Counted from the stretch's first letter, positions 62,845 through 64,000 are shown. The stretch: 64,000 bases of DNA from Datnioides undecimradiatus (GCA_008933995.1 WARS01000015.1:14702957-14766956); one strand, 5' to 3'. The notes: generated by a model from the letters alone, not told the origin. Made by a program: numbers and translations.

Positions 62845-63944
62845 CTTACGTAGGTGTTTATTATCTTTTAATTGCCAGGGGACTTTGAGCTGAATGGTCT
62901 AACATGTTCTGCAGCTCAGAGCATGGTTTGTGGCCGTCATGCTGCAGCTGTTTGATGTGATTTTGTTCCCACTGGAGCTGCCGTGTTATTAGGGAACATA
63001 TGAGTTCCTATAACAGCCTGTGGATGAATGCATCCCTCAAATGGCATGTGTCAAAATTGGCCTGCCCAGCATCCGTGTGATGACAGGCAGCTCTTTCCTA
63101 ATTCCCTCTGGCACTTCGGACATGACGCAGTAACGAGTAATATTGGAGTATTTTATTGGATTTAGCCTGTCATCACAGCTTGAAGGGGGCAAATCAATGA
63201 AGGAATAACTTGCATCGCTCTTTTTTCACCACTATGGCATTCATACGGAGCTATTATTGTTGCAAAACTATTTACAAAAATAGAGAGTAATCTGTATCCG
63301 CAAATGTGTGTCGAGATCTGCAAATGTGTGTAAGGATATGCAAATGTGTATGGATATGTGCGGACAGATTTGCAGATTTCCACACACATTTTTCAACCTC
63401 TGCCATGGCACAATGCCTGAGTTGTAACTGATGACTTGTCCAAATTTCAAGCTTTTGGACAATGCTTAGAGTTTTTACCCATTCATATCTATGTACGCAC
63501 CCACATACTCAGGACTCTGTTTCTGCAGGCAGACTTGCTGGTGACTGGTTTAAATGTAATTGTCTGAGCATCACATGCTGTTTTATTCACCGTATTGTAT
63601 TAGAATGTTGGCAGTAATGCACTTTGCACATGACAGGAAACCATTAGGAGTGAGAAAACACGTGTTTTACTGTTTGGATGAATGGATGTTTTAAAGGGGA
63701 TGTAGAGTATAAAATGGCTTTAGCAGTTCAGTTTTCTGTTTTGCAACCATTCAGTACATTCTCCTCCAAAGCATCTACAGCATCTTGAAAAATTGTGTTT
63801 TTTGTTTTTTTTTCTTTTTCCATTTTTCAGATAGTGACAGCTGCCCCACAGAAGTTCAAGATTGATATCCTGCCAGTTGACGATGGCACACCACGCATCG
63901 TCACCAACCTGGGATTGCAGTGGCTGGAGTATATGGAGAACAAG
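730..63944 (+). CDS. fras1: fras1, partial gene: join of 30 internal coding exons (furin-like repeats and CSPG repeats)
   Basis: This is the gene-level entry; the exons are listed separately. FRAS1 is a very large single-pass membrane protein whose ectodomain lies in the sublamina densa and works with FREM1 and FREM2 in epithelial-mesenchymal adhesion. The order seen is five eight-cysteine furin-like repeats, then eleven full CSPG repeats and the start of a twelfth. The known architecture is VWC, 14 furin-like, 12 CSPG, five Calx-beta, then a transmembrane segment, so this is the middle of the protein. From memory of the human protein it corresponds very roughly to residues 850-2470. Phase is continuous over all 29 junctions and all introns are GT-AG. 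Linker motifs such as LPVDDGTPRIVTNLGLQW in the last exon are ones I recognise from FRAS1. FREM proteins are the alternative, but they lack the furin-like array. Both gene ends are outside the window. Confidence 0.94.
874..1787 (+). other. fras1: fras1 intron A1-A2
   Basis: A 914-nt phase 1 intron, AT-rich. Around 1250-1350 is a stretch (gcactcagacagtgcatgcc and on) that reads like an old dispersed repeat, but I cannot assign it. Nothing else is visible. Confidence 0.8.
1788..1934 (+). CDS. fras1: fras1 exon A2: furin-like cysteine-rich repeat
   Basis: A 147-nt phase 1-1 exon encodes one FU repeat with eight cysteines. It starts (A)CDSQCLTCDRAGVCTSC and ends with YYLNTTTRAC. The NTT is a potential N-glycosylation sequon and the only one in the five furin-like exons seen. 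The acceptor is ttgttttcggcag and the donor is gtacac, which is a weak match to consensus. An open frame runs upstream of the acceptor, but that part lacks cysteines and is intronic. Confidence 0.93.
3430..3540 (+). repeat. Decayed teleost interspersed repeat (LINE-3'-end-like)
   Basis: The words 'ttcaccactttgctccagag', 'ctcagcaacgggtggatga' and 'ttaggacactttgtctggta' follow the order of a repeat very common in fish introns (remembered as 'ccaccactttggtccagact ... ggatgg'). The class is uncertain. The match is from memory, not from a search. Confidence 0.4.
3943..4020. repeat. (CA)n microsatellite next to the exon A3 acceptor
   Basis: About 78 nt of nearly pure CA dinucleotides with a few interruptions (tgcgcg at 3954-3959 and two 'at' units near the end). 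It ends 39 nt before exon A3. Confidence 0.95.
4060..4200 (+). CDS. fras1: fras1 exon A3: furin-like cysteine-rich repeat
   Basis: A 141-nt phase 1-1 exon encodes one FU repeat with eight cysteines (CDWSCNACKGP ... DCLLCMEGY ... CTQGCSPGSYQ). The acceptor is tgtttccag and the donor is gtcagt. A long (CA)n tract ends only about 40 nt upstream of the acceptor, so it occupies the usual branch-point region. The exon itself is ordinary. Confidence 0.93.
4481..4621 (+). CDS. fras1: fras1 exon A4: furin-like cysteine-rich repeat
   Basis: A 141-nt phase 1-1 exon encodes one FU repeat with eight cysteines (CDDHCVECRGPGQCQRC ... CVLECGRNYF ... CK). A (TC)n-type pyrimidine tract at about 4445-4478 leads to the acceptor tgtctgtcag; the donor is gtaaga. 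The intron before it is only 280 nt, so exons A3 and A4 form a close pair. Confidence 0.94.
4622..6111 (+). other. fras1: fras1 intron A4-A5
   Basis: A 1490-nt phase 1 intron, AT-rich, with no recognised repeat, RNA or coding segment. Confidence 0.8.
6112..6252 (+). CDS. fras1: fras1 exon A5: last furin-like cysteine-rich repeat
   Basis: A 141-nt phase 1-1 exon encodes the final FU repeat (CSSDCVLCDGVGRCRAC ... CTPDCGHGYY ... TCH), again with eight cysteines. The acceptor is atcctctttag and the donor is gtaagg. The next coding exon opens a CSPG repeat, so this is the boundary between the cysteine-rich and CSPG parts of the protein. Confidence 0.94.
6253..8420 (+). other. fras1: fras1 intron A5-B1 (furin-like to CSPG boundary)
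   Basis: A 2168-nt phase 1 intron. It holds a (CA)14 tract at 7915-7942 and Tc1-like words ('catggccaaaagtttg' near 7711, 'aaagtaattggacatcat' near 8169) that may be remnants of mariner-type elements; this is weak. No coding segment is seen. Confidence 0.8.
7915..7942. repeat. (AC)14 microsatellite
   Basis: Twenty-eight bases of uninterrupted AC in the A5-B1 intron. Confidence 0.95.
8421..8721 (+). CDS. fras1: fras1 exon B1: first CSPG repeat, main part
   Basis: This 301-nt exon starts in phase 1 and ends in phase 2. It encodes a short linker (VNTHPPALQVSGSL) and most of CSPG repeat 1. Visible family motifs are LQVKDPDSPPEQLIFQLVQG (the acidic strand and loop), GPSNGKLLLF, and DTFTWAELRTGRVRF. 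Between the GKLLLF strand and the TFTW strand is an Arg/Gly/Glu-rich stretch (GEERGGRGKSDRE) longer than in the other repeats here. The acceptor is ctcctctcag and the donor is gtcagt. Confidence 0.92.
9940..10115 (+). mobile_element. tRNA-derived SINE copy (fish type)
   Basis: The sequence opens with a tRNA-like head (gggtggtgcggtgcttcagc, then 'cacagcaagacggttctggg' and 'tttgagtttgc'). After an expanded poly-T run comes the conserved body 'ccccgtgcctgtgtgggttt', 'ctccctcccacagtccaaac' and 'ggttaattggcaactctaa'. This order is characteristic of an abundant teleost SINE. The copy is diverged and non-coding. Confidence 0.75.
12076..12540 (+). mobile_element. Nonautonomous hAT-type element, degenerate
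   Basis: It begins with the teleost terminal sequence 'cagtggtggaaagtaact', then 'tactcaagttctgcatactt', 'ggggtacttgattgtcattt', 'ctactttagtactccattac' and 'cactacattaatttgtta'. Near 12510-12535 are the words 'ggtacttaattttatacttt' and 'gatgcta' of the other half. The far terminal repeat is not recognisable, so the copy is truncated or eroded. No transposase is present. Confidence 0.75.
12976..13009 (+). repeat. (TTTC)n / (TC)n tract serving as polypyrimidine tract
   Basis: A tetranucleotide run immediately before the exon B2 acceptor (ctctttag). It is both a microsatellite and a splicing signal. Confidence 0.9.
13014..13098 (+). CDS. fras1: fras1 exon B2: end of CSPG repeat 1
   Basis: An 85-nt exon (phase 2 in, phase 0 out) completes CSPG repeat 1 with GEFTLRVADPQLFSQPETIQ, matching the closing strands where other repeats read FxFxVSDG. 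The acceptor tract is a (TTTC)n microsatellite running to ctctttag, and the donor is gtaagg. It lies 4.3 kb from the previous exon, but the phases join correctly. Confidence 0.9.
13099..18694 (+). other. fras1: fras1 intron B2-B3
   Basis: A 5596-nt phase 0 intron, the second largest here. It contains a (TG)n tract at 14086-14107 and a pyrimidine tract (ttctttctttcttcctttc and on) at 18605-18646. Two less AT-rich stretches (14520-14680 and 16780-17770) have no coding signature. No nested gene is supported. Confidence 0.8.
14086..14107. repeat. (TG)11 microsatellite
   Basis: A short TG tract within the B2-B3 intron. Confidence 0.9.
18695..19018 (+). CDS. fras1: fras1 exon B3: complete CSPG repeat 2 in one exon
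   Basis: A 324-nt phase 0-0 exon encodes a whole CSPG repeat. Motifs are LPLHVEGRGAVATITKSVL, then LQVDDPDNPNDVLVMVLEPP, HGRLTRLHG, FKLEELSREQIQYTHDGSEG and VVLQVNDGHSY. The VDDPDNPND loop carries the DxxD-type acidic residues typical of these repeats. The acceptor is ttaatccttgtcag and the donor is gtagga. It is the only repeat here held in a single exon. Confidence 0.94.
20550..20597. repeat. (CA)24 microsatellite
   Basis: An uninterrupted CA tract, preceded by cgcacgcg. It lies 78 nt from a complementary GT tract. Confidence 0.95.
20676..20704. repeat. (GT)14 microsatellite
   Basis: An uninterrupted GT tract, complementary to the CA tract at 20550-20597. Confidence 0.95.
21684..21714. 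repeat. (CA)15 microsatellite
   Basis: A CA tract followed by a TC-rich stretch and a second short CA run near 21735-21744. Confidence 0.95.
25200..25490. repeat. Dispersed repeat fragment, copy 1 (MITE-like)
   Basis: The first 41 nt (ttgtgctggcagttctcaga, then 'ccgaga', then 'cagattaaggc') match about 36 positions of a segment at 26066-26107. The distal part (25388-25482: 'gattagggccaaagtttagg', 'tacaggaact', 'aaatggtggaaacaaaagca', 'ccgttaagttcctg') resembles a Harbinger-type nonautonomous family of fish from memory. No ends or duplication are visible. Confidence 0.45.
26010..26215. repeat. Dispersed repeat fragment, copy 2 (MITE-like)
   Basis: It shares 'ttgtgctggcag.tctcaga' and 'cagattaaggctt' with copy 1. 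It also shares 'ctgattggtgg.gc.gac' and 'ctga.tgacagagct.gac' with copy 3 at 31310-31460. This links the three as members of one eroded family. Confidence 0.5.
26933..27092 (+). CDS. fras1: fras1 exon B4: CSPG repeat 3, first half
   Basis: A 160-nt exon (phase 0 in, phase 1 out) encodes AADSPHMLSLPMTWVKEGGM, then VRLDKKYLQANYKGVSSDDI and VYTIHASDGQPRYG. The strand order fits a CSPG repeat. However, the acidic loop read as [VS]xDxD in neighbouring repeats is replaced by YLQANYKGVSSDD. The acceptor is tgtgtctctcag and the donor is gtacaa. It follows the largest intron in the window (7.9 kb). Confidence 0.9.
27093..27976 (+). other. fras1: fras1 intron B4-B5
   Basis: An 884-nt phase 1 intron, about half of it occupied by a probable dispersed repeat (27297-27700). 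The remainder is featureless. Confidence 0.8.
27297..27700. repeat. Probable dispersed teleost repeat
   Basis: The words 'cacagactacaggcaggttt', 'aggaaac', 'aacaggcagtcagtaacagt' and 'gctggaaagcttggtgaaat', then 'ggaactggga', appear in the order of a repeat I recall from many fish genomes. Its class is not clear to me. Ends are approximate. Confidence 0.4.
27977..28155 (+). CDS. fras1: fras1 exon B5: CSPG repeat 3, second half
   Basis: A 179-nt exon (phase 1 in, phase 0 out) encodes GEVVLVSMPADGPAEGW, TPTTSFTQQDVNDGAVWYRH and TNSDSFQFQ. FTQQDVNDG.VWYRH is the standard CSPG 'FTQxDVNxGxIxYxH' motif. The acceptor is ctctgtccag and the donor is gttagt. The 884-nt intron before it carries a probable dispersed repeat. 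Confidence 0.93.
28156..33004 (+). other. fras1: fras1 intron B5-B6
   Basis: A 4849-nt phase 0 intron. Bases 28700-28975 form a pyrimidine-rich tract. Bases 29170-29900 have a balanced composition and many palindromic or homeobox-like words, suggesting a possible conserved noncoding element. Bases 31310-31460 are a third copy of the dispersed repeat. No nested gene is supported. Confidence 0.8.
31310..31460. repeat. Dispersed repeat fragment, copy 3 (MITE-like)
   Basis: It contains 'gtgattggtggcgctgactc' and 'ctgactgacagagctgactg', shared with copy 2. It then continues into 'caagttcctgaactttcttt' and 'gacaagaacaagcagcgacg', words I associate with a Harbinger-type fish family. Confidence 0.5.
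33005..33121 (+). CDS. fras1: fras1 exon B6: linker between CSPG repeats 3 and 4
   Basis: A 117-nt phase 0-0 exon encodes VSTEAAPVIQSDAQTFTIGI followed by LPQIPGFPQLAPDCDLQIT. The FTIGILPQ strand closes repeat 3 and FPQLAPDCDLQIT opens repeat 4. One cysteine is present, which is unusual in the CSPG part of this window (the only other is in exon B14). The acceptor is gtatctgcag and the donor is gtgagg. Being phase 0-0, the exon could be skipped in frame. Confidence 0.9.
33122..33618 (+). other. fras1: fras1 intron B6-B7
   Basis: A 497-nt phase 0 intron. A poly-T run lies near 33389-33400, and the last 30 nt are (TG)9 then cgcgcg then tacag. Confidence 0.85.
33590..33613. repeat. (TG)9(CG)3 tract at the exon B7 acceptor
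   Basis: The tract occupies the place of the polypyrimidine tract and ends only 5 nt before the exon. Confidence 0.9.
33619..33733 (+). CDS. fras1: fras1 exon B7: CSPG repeat 4, acidic-loop segment
   Basis: A 115-nt exon (phase 0 in, phase 1 out) encodes ALEDQVTEVTPSALSFVDSE, then TPSEKLIYNITKALPPGQG. It fits the start of CSPG repeat 4, with FVDSETPSE in place of the acidic loop and one N-glycosylation sequon (NIT). The acceptor is a run of TG and GC dinucleotides ending tacag with almost no polypyrimidine tract; the donor is gtcagc. Confidence 0.9.
33734..35291 (+). other. fras1: fras1 intron B7-B8
   Basis: A 1558-nt phase 1 intron. Bases 34190-34530 contain several TAAT/TGATTTA-type words and could be a conserved noncoding element. 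No repeat or gene is recognised. Confidence 0.8.
35292..35429 (+). CDS. fras1: fras1 exon B8: CSPG repeat 4, middle
   Basis: A 138-nt phase 1-1 exon encodes GAIEHRDRPYTPVKHFTQAD, VNNGKIIYRPP and LQELYQYSFTG. HFTQADVNNGKIIYRP is a clear copy of the CSPG core motif. The acceptor is gcttctcttcag and the donor is gtgaga. Confidence 0.94.
35430..36680 (+). other. fras1: fras1 intron B8-B9
   Basis: A 1251-nt phase 1 intron with no recognised repeat. It ends in a poly-T run (about 36648-36666), then aaaaa and the acceptor of the microexon. Confidence 0.8.
36681..36713 (+). CDS. fras1: fras1 exon B9: 33-nt microexon in CSPG repeat 4
   Basis: This exon has only 33 nt (phase 1-1) and encodes about eleven residues, LPESLSVYFT plus the split codons. 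LPESLSVYFT joins YQYSFTG upstream to VSDGEYTTPE downstream, giving the expected 'xVYFTVSDGE' closing strand. That makes the microexon call convincing despite its size. The acceptor is a poly-T run, aaaaa, then tcccaacag; the donor is gtaaat. Skipping it would keep frame but delete the strand. Confidence 0.85.
36714..39821 (+). other. fras1: fras1 intron B9-B10
   Basis: A 3108-nt phase 1 intron. Its first part (about 36770-37530) is a long pyrimidine-rich stretch on the + strand that produces chance open frames rich in Ser, Leu and Phe. The remainder is AT-rich, with a poly-T run near 39457-39469. No gene is seen. Confidence 0.8.
36770..37530 (+). repeat. Long pyrimidine-rich (CTCC/TTCT) low-complexity tract
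   Basis: About 760 nt dominated by C and T on the transcribed-sense strand, with many ctcctc, ttctcc and cttcttc words, 50 nt downstream of the microexon. Its edges are gradual. Confidence 0.8.
39822..39953 (+). CDS. fras1: fras1 exon B10: end of CSPG repeat 4, start of repeat 5
   Basis: A 132-nt phase 1-1 exon encodes VSDGEYTTPELDFAILLLS (end of repeat 4) and QQPPVFQVLDPLLEVSVGG (start of repeat 5). VSDGE and PPVFQVL are linker motifs I recognise from FRAS1. The acceptor is gcttgctctcag and the donor is gtaaga. Confidence 0.94.
   Translation, partial: CLTVNTPLLSWTLLFCCCRTISSHRCFKFLTRCWRSAWEDRPP
40223..40351 (+). CDS. fras1: fras1 exon B11: CSPG repeat 5, acidic loop
   Basis: A 129-nt phase 1-1 exon encodes GGQQLAVSDADTAPDELEFE, LVEAPIHGELIK and TGTNMING. 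AVSDADTAPDE is a textbook CSPG acidic loop and APIHGELI the following strand. The acceptor is ttttgtgtgtgtag and the donor is gtgaga, followed directly by a (CA)13 tract. Confidence 0.94.
40352..40709 (+). other. fras1: fras1 intron B11-B12
   Basis: A 358-nt phase 1 intron. The (CA)13 tract begins 7 nt after the donor; the rest is unremarkable. Confidence 0.85.
40359..40384. repeat. (CA)13 microsatellite just after the exon B11 donor
   Basis: The donor gtgagat runs straight into the CA tract, placing it within the first 35 nt of the intron. Confidence 0.95.
40710..40957 (+). CDS. fras1: fras1 exon B12: end of CSPG repeat 5, start of repeat 6
   Basis: A 248-nt exon (phase 1 in, phase 0 out) encodes DTFTFSDVTRNVLLYQHTGL, DDAITFSVSDGISMATTVVQ (end of repeat 5), then TLSLEVGEKSSTVIRRSHLA (start of repeat 6). 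It is GC-rich compared with its introns. The acceptor is ccgtcccttcag and the donor is gtgagt. Confidence 0.94.
41238..41389 (+). CDS. fras1: fras1 exon B13: CSPG repeat 6, middle
   Basis: A 152-nt exon (phase 0 in, phase 2 out) encodes DNTSPDDKIQIQLVSVPMYG, ILTRSQSQQEHQEL and YSSFTMEDINKQRI. NTS near the start is a potential N-glycosylation site. FTMEDINKQRIRY, completed by the next exon, is the CSPG core. The acceptor is tgtcttccacag and the donor is gtagga. Confidence 0.93.
41390..42952 (+). other. fras1: fras1 intron B13-B14
   Basis: A 1563-nt phase 2 intron. It has a poly-T run near 41887-41902. Bases 42520-42800 are rich in transcription-factor-like words (tataaaca, gaattgtttt, taatgcaaag) and may be a conserved noncoding element. 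Confidence 0.8.
42953..43115 (+). CDS. fras1: fras1 exon B14: end of CSPG repeat 6, start of repeat 7
   Basis: A 163-nt exon (phase 2 in, phase 0 out) encodes YITSLETGSQPVTDIFHFVV, YDGDNNRLDNQMCTITIT and RQPPVVTVRSGIK. FHFVVYDGDNN closes repeat 6 and PPVVTV opens repeat 7. The acceptor is ctccatctacag and the donor is gtagtt, a weak match to consensus. Confidence 0.93.
43116..44571 (+). other. fras1: fras1 intron B14-B15
   Basis: A 1456-nt phase 0 intron with a short interrupted CA stretch at 43213-43250. No gene or recognised element is seen. Confidence 0.8.
44572..44704 (+). CDS. fras1: fras1 exon B15: CSPG repeat 7, acidic loop
   Basis: A 133-nt exon (phase 0 in, phase 1 out) encodes VQEGGRVQLSTNHIIVSDLD, TPRKDLLVWLVSPPKYG and FIENTKPG. 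VSDLDTPRKD is the acidic loop. Two in-frame acceptors exist: attgtttag with start 44572, or gtccag with start 44578. I chose 44572 because it gives SGIKVQEGGRV, the usual repeat opening. The donor is gtgaga. Confidence 0.88.
44705..47849 (+). other. fras1: fras1 intron B15-B16
   Basis: A 3145-nt phase 1 intron. It contains a CpG-rich block at 45955-46150 with a run of nine G, and (CA)13 at 47256-47282. Open frames across the CpG-rich block on both strands are not recognisable proteins. Confidence 0.8.
47256..47282. repeat. (CA)13 microsatellite
   Basis: A short CA tract in the B15-B16 intron. Confidence 0.95.
47850..48040 (+). CDS. fras1: fras1 exon B16: end of CSPG repeat 7
   Basis: A 191-nt exon (phase 1 in, phase 0 out) encodes GGSVGGSRVVSPDVPFSVED, LTSDHIFYVQDGQRKAQDKQ, DVFSFYISDGHSQTE and AFSIEIDIQ. 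FSFYISDGH is the closing strand. The segment after KPG is Ser/Gly-rich where other repeats have a longer loop. The acceptor is tcgtccaccag and the donor is gtagct. Confidence 0.93.
48041..49099 (+). other. fras1: fras1 intron B16-B17
   Basis: A 1059-nt phase 0 intron without recognised features. It ends in a pyrimidine tract and the tandem acceptor cagcag. Confidence 0.8.
49100..49256 (+). CDS. fras1: fras1 exon B17: CSPG repeat 8, first half
   Basis: A 157-nt exon (phase 0 in, phase 1 out) encodes EPVVSVSSIHVEENSGVVIT, NSSLSVLDQDTPENEILFTI and IRKPSYG. VLDQDTPENE is the acidic loop and NSS a potential N-glycosylation site. The acceptor is a tandem cagcag, so the exon can begin at 49100 or 49103, adding or omitting one Gln. 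The donor is gtgagc. Confidence 0.9.
49257..52315 (+). other. fras1: fras1 intron B17-B18
   Basis: A 3059-nt phase 1 intron. It contains several short interrupted CA stretches (50139-50160, 50250-50278, 51143-51163), a CpG-containing stretch at 50335-50415, and a long (GT)27 tract at 51967-52020. No gene is seen. Confidence 0.8.
51967..52020. repeat. (GT)27 microsatellite
   Basis: The longest uninterrupted dinucleotide tract in the window. Confidence 0.96.
52316..52579 (+). CDS. fras1: fras1 exon B18: end of CSPG repeat 8, start of repeat 9
   Basis: A 264-nt phase 1-1 exon encodes GKLRRRQFYSQPLENGRVLT, QGSTFTYQDVLDQLLVYTPE, MGFTLTDGIYTYTGRLEFTM (closing repeat 8) and GPRMTVNRGLQLPAG (opening repeat 9). 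The acceptor is tcgttccctcag and the donor is gtgaga. Confidence 0.94.
52817..53005 (+). CDS. fras1: fras1 exon B19: CSPG repeat 9, middle
   Basis: A 189-nt phase 1-1 exon encodes SSSKITEQNLKGTDVDSDSL, KLRYMLTKDPPTGKLQLSKN and PVQSFTQDDVNKG. GTDVDSDS is the acidic loop and FTQDDVNKG the core. The acceptor is attatttcag. The donor gtgcta fits the consensus poorly, but the phase and the protein join to the next exon (VNKG-LLQYSH) are right. Confidence 0.92.
53006..53678 (+). other. fras1: fras1 intron B19-B20
   Basis: A 673-nt phase 1 intron. It contains a poly-T run at 53070-53082 and an exon-like decoy at about 53382-53440, bounded by AG and GT, which does not fit the reading phase. Confidence 0.8.
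53679..53798 (+). CDS. fras1: fras1 exon B20: end of CSPG repeat 9
   Basis: A 120-nt phase 1-1 exon encodes LLQYSHEKGEKGGSLSFKFN and LVDPEGNKLIDQSFFISVL. This is the closing half of repeat 9, where FKFNLVDPEGN stands in place of the usual FxVSDG. The acceptor is ccctgtcctgcag and the donor is gtaggg. Confidence 0.93.
53799..55447 (+). other. fras1: fras1 intron B20-B21
   Basis: A 1649-nt phase 1 intron whose last 600 nt (about 54840-55447) are strongly pyrimidine-rich. No gene is seen. Confidence 0.8.
54840..55447 (+). repeat. Pyrimidine-rich low-complexity tract before exon B21
   Basis: About 600 nt with frequent tctctc, ctcctc and ttcctc words, running directly into the exon B21 acceptor. 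Confidence 0.75.
55448..55627 (+). CDS. fras1: fras1 exon B21: CSPG repeat 10, first half
   Basis: A 180-nt phase 1-1 exon encodes EDRLPPSVVVNKGLVLDENS, MKKLTTLQLSASDQDSEPAE, LIYRITKQTSLGHLEHS and ASPG. LSASDQDSEPAELIYRI is a clear acidic loop and following strand. The acceptor is ctctcctccag, at the end of a roughly 600-nt pyrimidine-rich stretch; the donor is gtagca. Confidence 0.94.
55628..58484 (+). other. fras1: fras1 intron B21-B22
   Basis: A 2857-nt phase 1 intron. A poly-A run lies at about 56697-56713. Bases 57000-57260 carry TAATTA-type words in less AT-rich sequence and may be a conserved noncoding element. No gene is seen. Confidence 0.8.
58485..58609 (+). CDS. fras1: fras1 exon B22: CSPG repeat 10, core
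   Basis: A 125-nt exon (phase 1 in, phase 0 out) encodes TRISTFTQADLASRSIQYVH, TSEEEKHADQFSFTVSDGTN and E. FTQADLASRSIQYVH and FSFTVSDG are canonical CSPG motifs. The acceptor is acttctctgttcag and the donor is gtgagt. Confidence 0.95.
58610..61009 (+). other. fras1: fras1 intron B22-B23
   Basis: A 2400-nt phase 0 intron. It contains a C-rich quadruplex/i-motif-type tract at 59733-59766 and a poly-T run at about 60031-60049. Bases 59410-59660 have balanced composition. No gene is seen. Confidence 0.8.
59733..59766 (-). other. Potential G-quadruplex (minus strand) / i-motif (plus strand)
   Basis: The + strand reads C8, aa, CCC, actca, CCC, a, CCCC, tacca, CCC. The minus strand therefore has five G-runs of at least three with loops of 1-5 nt, which satisfies the usual quadruplex pattern. 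Confidence 0.7.
61010..61150 (+). CDS. fras1: fras1 exon B23: end of CSPG repeat 10, start of repeat 11
   Basis: A 141-nt phase 0-0 exon encodes VAQTFYITIKPVDDSLPLLQ, VPGMRVQEGVRKTITEFELK and ATDADTE. FYITIKPVDDSLP is the inter-repeat linker, and KATDADTE the acidic loop of repeat 11. The acceptor is tgttgtctccag and the donor is gtagga. Confidence 0.95.
61151..61714 (+). other. fras1: fras1 intron B23-B24
   Basis: A 564-nt phase 0 intron. The (TTTC)10 tract at 61193-61232 begins 43 nt after the donor. Nothing else is seen. Confidence 0.85.
61193..61232 (+). repeat. (TTTC)10 microsatellite
   Basis: A pure tetranucleotide tract near the 5' end of the B23-B24 intron. Confidence 0.95.
61715..61942 (+). 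CDS. fras1: fras1 exon B24: CSPG repeat 11, main part
   Basis: A 228-nt phase 0-0 exon encodes AESIIFTVVQAPRHGTIERT, SSFTMDDIYQNRISYNHDGS, DRFTFTVADGTNLLFMVEEG and GKE. APRHGTIERT, FTMDDIYQNRISYNHDGS and FTFTVADGTN are exact in order for a CSPG repeat. The acceptor is acgtttctctag. The donor gtagca is weak and a (GT)n-rich region starts eight nucleotides later. Confidence 0.95.
61951..61999 (+). repeat. (GT)n-rich tract just after the exon B24 donor
   Basis: GT dinucleotides interrupted by ggg and ctgcg. They start 8 nt after the exon end; further GT runs follow at about 62055-62075, 62151-62171 and 62218-62233. Confidence 0.95.
62378..62445. repeat. Near-perfect inverted repeat (hairpin)
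   Basis: The left arm 62381-62401 pairs with 62414-62434 at 20 of 21 positions around a loop of about 11 nt. Outer arms gatgagac (62378-62385) and gtctcatc (62438-62445) are also complementary, separated on the right by a few unpaired bases. Size and shape resemble a microRNA precursor or the core of a small palindromic transposon. Confidence 0.7.
62811..62842. repeat. (AC)16 microsatellite
   Basis: An uninterrupted AC tract in the B24-B25 intron. Confidence 0.95.
63300..63359 (+). repeat. Three tandem 20-nt units with octamer-like words
   Basis: The units begin gcaaatgtgtgtcgagatct, gcaaatgtgtgtaaggatat and gcaaatgtgtatggatatgt. The junction of units 2 and 3 makes a perfect ATGCAAAT octamer at 63338-63345. 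Confidence 0.75.
63831..63944 (+). CDS. fras1: fras1 exon B25: end of CSPG repeat 11, start of repeat 12
   Basis: A 114-nt phase 0-0 exon encodes IVTAAPQKFKIDILPVDDGT, PRIVTNLGLQWLEYMENK. The linker ILPVDDGTPRIVTNLGLQWLEYM is one I recognise as strongly conserved in FRAS1. The acceptor is tccatttttcag and the donor is gtacaa. The gene continues beyond the window. Confidence 0.95.
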
Positions 63945-64000
63945 GTACAAGTCTTACACTGCAGGATCATCTCTTCATGAGACAAACCTACTCTCCAGGC
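63945..64000 (+). other. fras1: fras1 intron after exon B25, 5' end
   Basis: Only 56 nt are present, beginning with the donor gtacaa. The next exon should continue CSPG repeat 12. Confidence 0.85.

Larger units (their letters stand above)
61943..63830 (+). other. fras1: fras1 intron B24-B25
   Basis: An 1888-nt phase 0 intron. It contains GT-rich tracts from 61951 to about 62231, a near-perfect hairpin at 62378-62445, (AC)16 at 62811-62842, a possible conserved noncoding stretch at 62870-63190, and three 20-nt tandem units at 63300-63359. Confidence 0.8.

Noticed and set aside
730-63944. Assignment to FREM1, FREM2 or FREM3 instead of FRAS1.
   Set aside because: These have CSPG repeats but not the furin-like cysteine-rich array that precedes them here.
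1-64000. Prokaryotic or mobile defence systems, CRISPR arrays, operons, phage or integrated virus genes.
   Set aside because: All coding sequence found is one spliced vertebrate gene. I see no CRISPR-like spaced repeats, no operon-like open frames and no viral genes.

Overview
The window is vertebrate nuclear DNA, almost certainly from a ray-finned teleost fish. The reasons are a multi-exon extracellular matrix gene with GT-AG introns, many long (CA)n/(GT)n tracts, and repeat families familiar from teleost introns (a hAT-type 'agtggtggaaagtaact' element and a tRNA-derived SINE). No species can be named from sequence alone.

One gene accounts for all coding sequence I can support: fras1 (Fraser extracellular matrix complex subunit 1), on the + strand and incomplete at both ends. 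I assembled 30 internal coding exons from 730 to 63944. They total 4832 coding bases (about 1610 codons). Intron phases agree across all 29 junctions, so I see no missing or broken exon. The start codon, signal peptide, VWC domains and first furin-like repeats lie upstream. The end of the last CSPG repeat, the Calx-beta domains and the transmembrane tail lie downstream.

Layout. Bases 730-6252 hold five one-exon furin-like cysteine-rich repeats, each with eight cysteines and phase 1-1 boundaries. Bases 8421-63944 hold exons for eleven complete CSPG (NG2-type) repeats and the start of the twelfth. The furin-like array followed by CSPG repeats separates FRAS1 from FREM1/2/3, which have CSPG repeats without the furin-like array. 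In vertebrates FRAS1 acts with FREM1 and FREM2 in a complex beneath the epidermal basement membrane that holds epithelium to mesenchyme; its loss causes Fraser syndrome and, in zebrafish, fin-fold blistering.

The other roughly 92% is intron. The largest introns are 19019-26932, 13099-18694, 28156-33004 and 8722-13013. They contain microsatellites, decayed transposon copies, long pyrimidine tracts and several stretches that look like possible conserved noncoding elements. I found no nested gene, tRNA, rRNA, CRISPR or convincing second protein. I see no new multi-gene system. The points most worth a second look are a miRNA-like hairpin in intron 29 (62378-62445), a quadruplex-type tract in intron 27 (59733-59766), repeats placed directly at splice sites, a 33-nt in-frame microexon, and two atypical CSPG repeats.
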